A DNA stretch of 64,000 nt from VXYL01 sp965199875 (GTDB taxonomy: Bacteria; Pseudomonadota; Gammaproteobacteria; Pseudomonadales; Azotimanducaceae), in assembly GCA_965199875.1 (NCBI GenBank), contig OZ241346.1, positions 682,001 through 746,000 on the forward strand. Direction: 5' to 3'. The position numbers and the translations under genes are program-made. Every line of letters begins with the position of its first letter. The first letter of the stretch is position 1. The notes beneath the pieces were generated by a model. That model worked only from the letters and a program-made list of their open reading frames with translations, was not told the origin of the DNA and searched no databases. Of the stretch, positions 62,662 to 64,000 are shown in pieces.

Positions 62662-63450
62662 TCAATAGCCGGTGGCCTCCCGGGGTTCCTCCGCCGTCTT
62701 CCTTGCCGCCGCCAGGTCCGACGCCGCGGCGCGGGCCAGGAAGCCGCTGTCGGTGCCCAGGGTCACCAGGTTGAAGCCTTGGCGCAGGTAATGCTGGGTG
62801 CGCGCCAGGCTGCCGGTGTGGATGCCGGCGGCGATGCCGTGGGCTCGGCAGGCGGCGAGGATGTTGTCCACGGTTTCGACGTGTTTGGGATCGTCGTCCT
62901 GGCCGGGCCTCAGGCCGAGCGCGAAGGCGAGGTCGGAGGGGCCGATGTAGATGGCGTCCAAGCCCGGGGTGGCGGCGATTTCGTCCAGGTTGTCGATGCC
63001 TTCGGCGGTTTCCACCATGGCGATGCAGGCGATCTGGCCGTTGGCCTCGGACGTATACCCCCTGCCGCCGTACATGGCGGCGCGAATCGGGCCGAAGGAG
63101 CGAAAGCCGTCCGGCGGGTAGCGGCAGGCGGCCACGGCGTTCGCCGCTTCTCCGCGGTTGTTGACCATCGGCACGATCACCCCGTAGGCGCCGGCGTCCA
63201 GCGCCTTCATGATCTCGTAGGGTTCGTTCCAGGGAACGCGGACGATCGGCACCGTGTCGCGGGTGGAAATGGCCGGCAGCATGTAGGTGAGGTCGTCGTA
63301 GCTCAACATGCCGTGCTGCAAGTCCACGCACAGATAGTCGAACCCGAGGCTGGACATGGTCTCGGCGGTGTAGGCGTTGCCGATGCTCAGCCAGCCGCCC
63401 ACGGTGTTGCCGCCGGCCCGCCAAGCGGCCAGCGCTGTGTTTTCTCTCAT
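62662..63450 (-). CDS. HpcH/HpaI-family aldolase
   Basis: 262 residues. The class II aldolase of the HpcH/HpaI/citrate-lyase-beta type: CVDLQHGMLSYDDL (general histidine), IVRVPWNEPYEI, GAYGVIVPMVNNRGEA, metal ligand glutamate and aspartate in VETAEGIDNLDEI and YIGPSDLAFALG. It cleaves 2-keto-3-hydroxy acids such as 4-hydroxy-2-oxoheptanedioate to pyruvate or an aldehyde; the exact substrate is not given by sequence. ATG 63450 follows GAGGAAACC. Minus strand, divergent from the acyl-CoA synthetase gene. Confidence 0.92.
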   Translation of the reverse strand: MRENTALAAWRAGGNTVGGWLSIGNAYTAETMSSLGFDYLCVDLQHGMLSYDDLTYMLPAISTRDTVPIVRVPWNEPYEIMKALDAGAYGVIVPMVNNRGEAANAVAACRYPPDGFRSFGPIRAAMYGGRGYTSEANGQIACIAMVETAEGIDNLDEIAATPGLDAIYIGPSDLAFALGLRPGQDDDPKHVETVDNILAACRAHGIAAGIHTGSLARTQHYLRQGFNLVTLGTDSGFLARAAASDLAAARKTAEEPREATGY

Positions 63451-63588
63451 GGTTTCCTCCAGTGTCGGTTGGCAGTTTGGCGCCGCGTCGAAAAACGGCT
63501 ACTTGGCAAGGCCGATTGTATAGACTTCCGCGCTTGGCAAACCGCCGGCGCCCTTGGGGCCGCCTATGCGGGGTGGGGAGAGGAACGG

Positions 63589-64000
63589 ATGCAGCCCGAC
63601 ATAGCCGCAGCCGTGGCGCAAGTGACGGCGGCGGGACAGCCCTACGAAACGCGCAGCGAGCGCATTCGCGGCGTGGAGTTCACGACGTTCGTCAACGCTC
63701 CCGCCAACCTGCGGCTGCTGTACGCCAGCGGCTTGAACCATGCCGAGCAGGACTTCTACGTCTACCAGGACGAACGCTACAGCTACCGGCGGATGTGGGC
63801 GCTGGCCGCCCGGTGCGCCAACCGCCTGCGCGAACGCGGCATCCGGCACGGCGACCGCGTGGGCATCGCGCTGCGCAACTATCCGGAGTGGATCGCCGCG
63901 TTCATGGGCATCACCAGCGCCGGCGGCATCGCCGTCGCCATGAACGCCTGGTGGTCCGGCGACGAACTGGATTACGGCATCGCGGACAGCGGCCTGAAGC
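63589..64000 (+). CDS. AMP-dependent acyl-CoA synthetase/ligase, 5' part
   Basis: The N-terminal 137 residues of an ANL-superfamily enzyme, running off the window end. YVYQDERYSYRRMWALAARC and HGDRVGIALRNYPEWIAAFM, GITSAGGIAVAMNAWWSGDE match the start of fatty-acid or aryl-CoA ligases; the AMP-binding P-loop lies beyond the end. ATG 63589 is preceded by GGGGAGAGGAACGG. Substrate cannot be judged. Divergent from the aldolase gene. Confidence 0.88.
   Translation, partial: MQPDIAAAVAQVTAAGQPYETRSERIRGVEFTTFVNAPANLRLLYASGLNHAEQDFYVYQDERYSYRRMWALAARCANRLRERGIRHGDRVGIALRNYPEWIAAFMGITSAGGIAVAMNAWWSGDELDYGIADSGLK

Overview
The window is high-GC, densely coded bacterial chromosome. It suggests a free-living or host-associated (perhaps marine) proteobacterium, most likely gammaproteobacterial. 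The grounds are a fused NuoCD respiratory subunit, a large TonB receptor next to a TPR-sulfotransferase, sigma-54 control of nitrate assimilation, and a PP2C/kinase fusion beside the nitrate transporter. This placement is an inference; no rRNA or tRNA gene was seen.

Layout. 0.2-3.1 kb: an XRE regulator overlapping an ImmA/IrrE-type metalloprotease gene, then an AlbA_2-type ATP-binding regulator. 3.1-7.0 kb (minus): pdxA, a eukaryotic-type (type II) glutamine synthetase and a thiamine-diphosphate enzyme. 7.2-17.1 kb: accessory region with an AAA/PD-(D/E)XK protein, an ATPase with a C-terminal winged helix, a type I restriction-modification locus (hsdM, hsdS, an hsdR lacking the helicase motor, and a YgjP/SprT-like metalloprotease), and an Rpn-type nuclease gene broken by one amber codon. 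17.4-25.7 kb: TonB receptor, TPR-sulfotransferase and a secreted protein of five cysteine-bearing Calx-beta-like modules. 25.8-43.2 kb: DNA-3-methyladenine glycosylase I and the nitrate/nitrite assimilation genes nirB, nirD, a NasA-type reductase, a fused DmsB-DmsC-like electron-transfer protein, a NarK-type transporter and the PP2C/kinase. Two ATPase genes, a PIN-like protein, an enoyl-CoA hydratase, a PhyH-like dioxygenase and a lone HicB-like protein are interspersed. 43.2-48.2 kb: an island with an IS21 remnant, an HNH endonuclease and a three-gene operon (AAA ATPase, DUF4276/TOPRIM-like, nucleoside-deoxyribosyltransferase-like plus ATP-cone). 48.3-51.7 kb (minus): nuoA, B, CD, E, with nuoF absent where it would be expected. 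51.8-64 kb: tannase-family esterase, GST, carboxylesterase, membrane dipeptidase, then a decayed tandem duplication carrying two Uma2 genes, enoyl-CoA hydratase and an AAA/PD-(D/E)XK gene, a frameshifted retropepsin-like gene, an HpcH/HpaI aldolase and the start of an acyl-CoA synthetase.

The most coherent biology is nitrogen assimilation. Three near-consensus sigma-54 promoters stand directly upstream of nirB, nirD and nasA, tying dispersed genes into one regulon. The imported nitrate would be reduced by a membrane-anchored, probably quinol-fed NasA complex, nitrite by NirBD, and ammonium fixed by glutamine synthetase. The most speculative but interesting unit is the ATPase-TOPRIM-NDT/ATP-cone operon, which has the look of an uncharacterised defence system. 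The window is also rich in PD-(D/E)XK families of mobile flavour (Rpn, Uma2 twice, AAA/PD-(D/E)XK twice plus a fragment) and in damaged genes.
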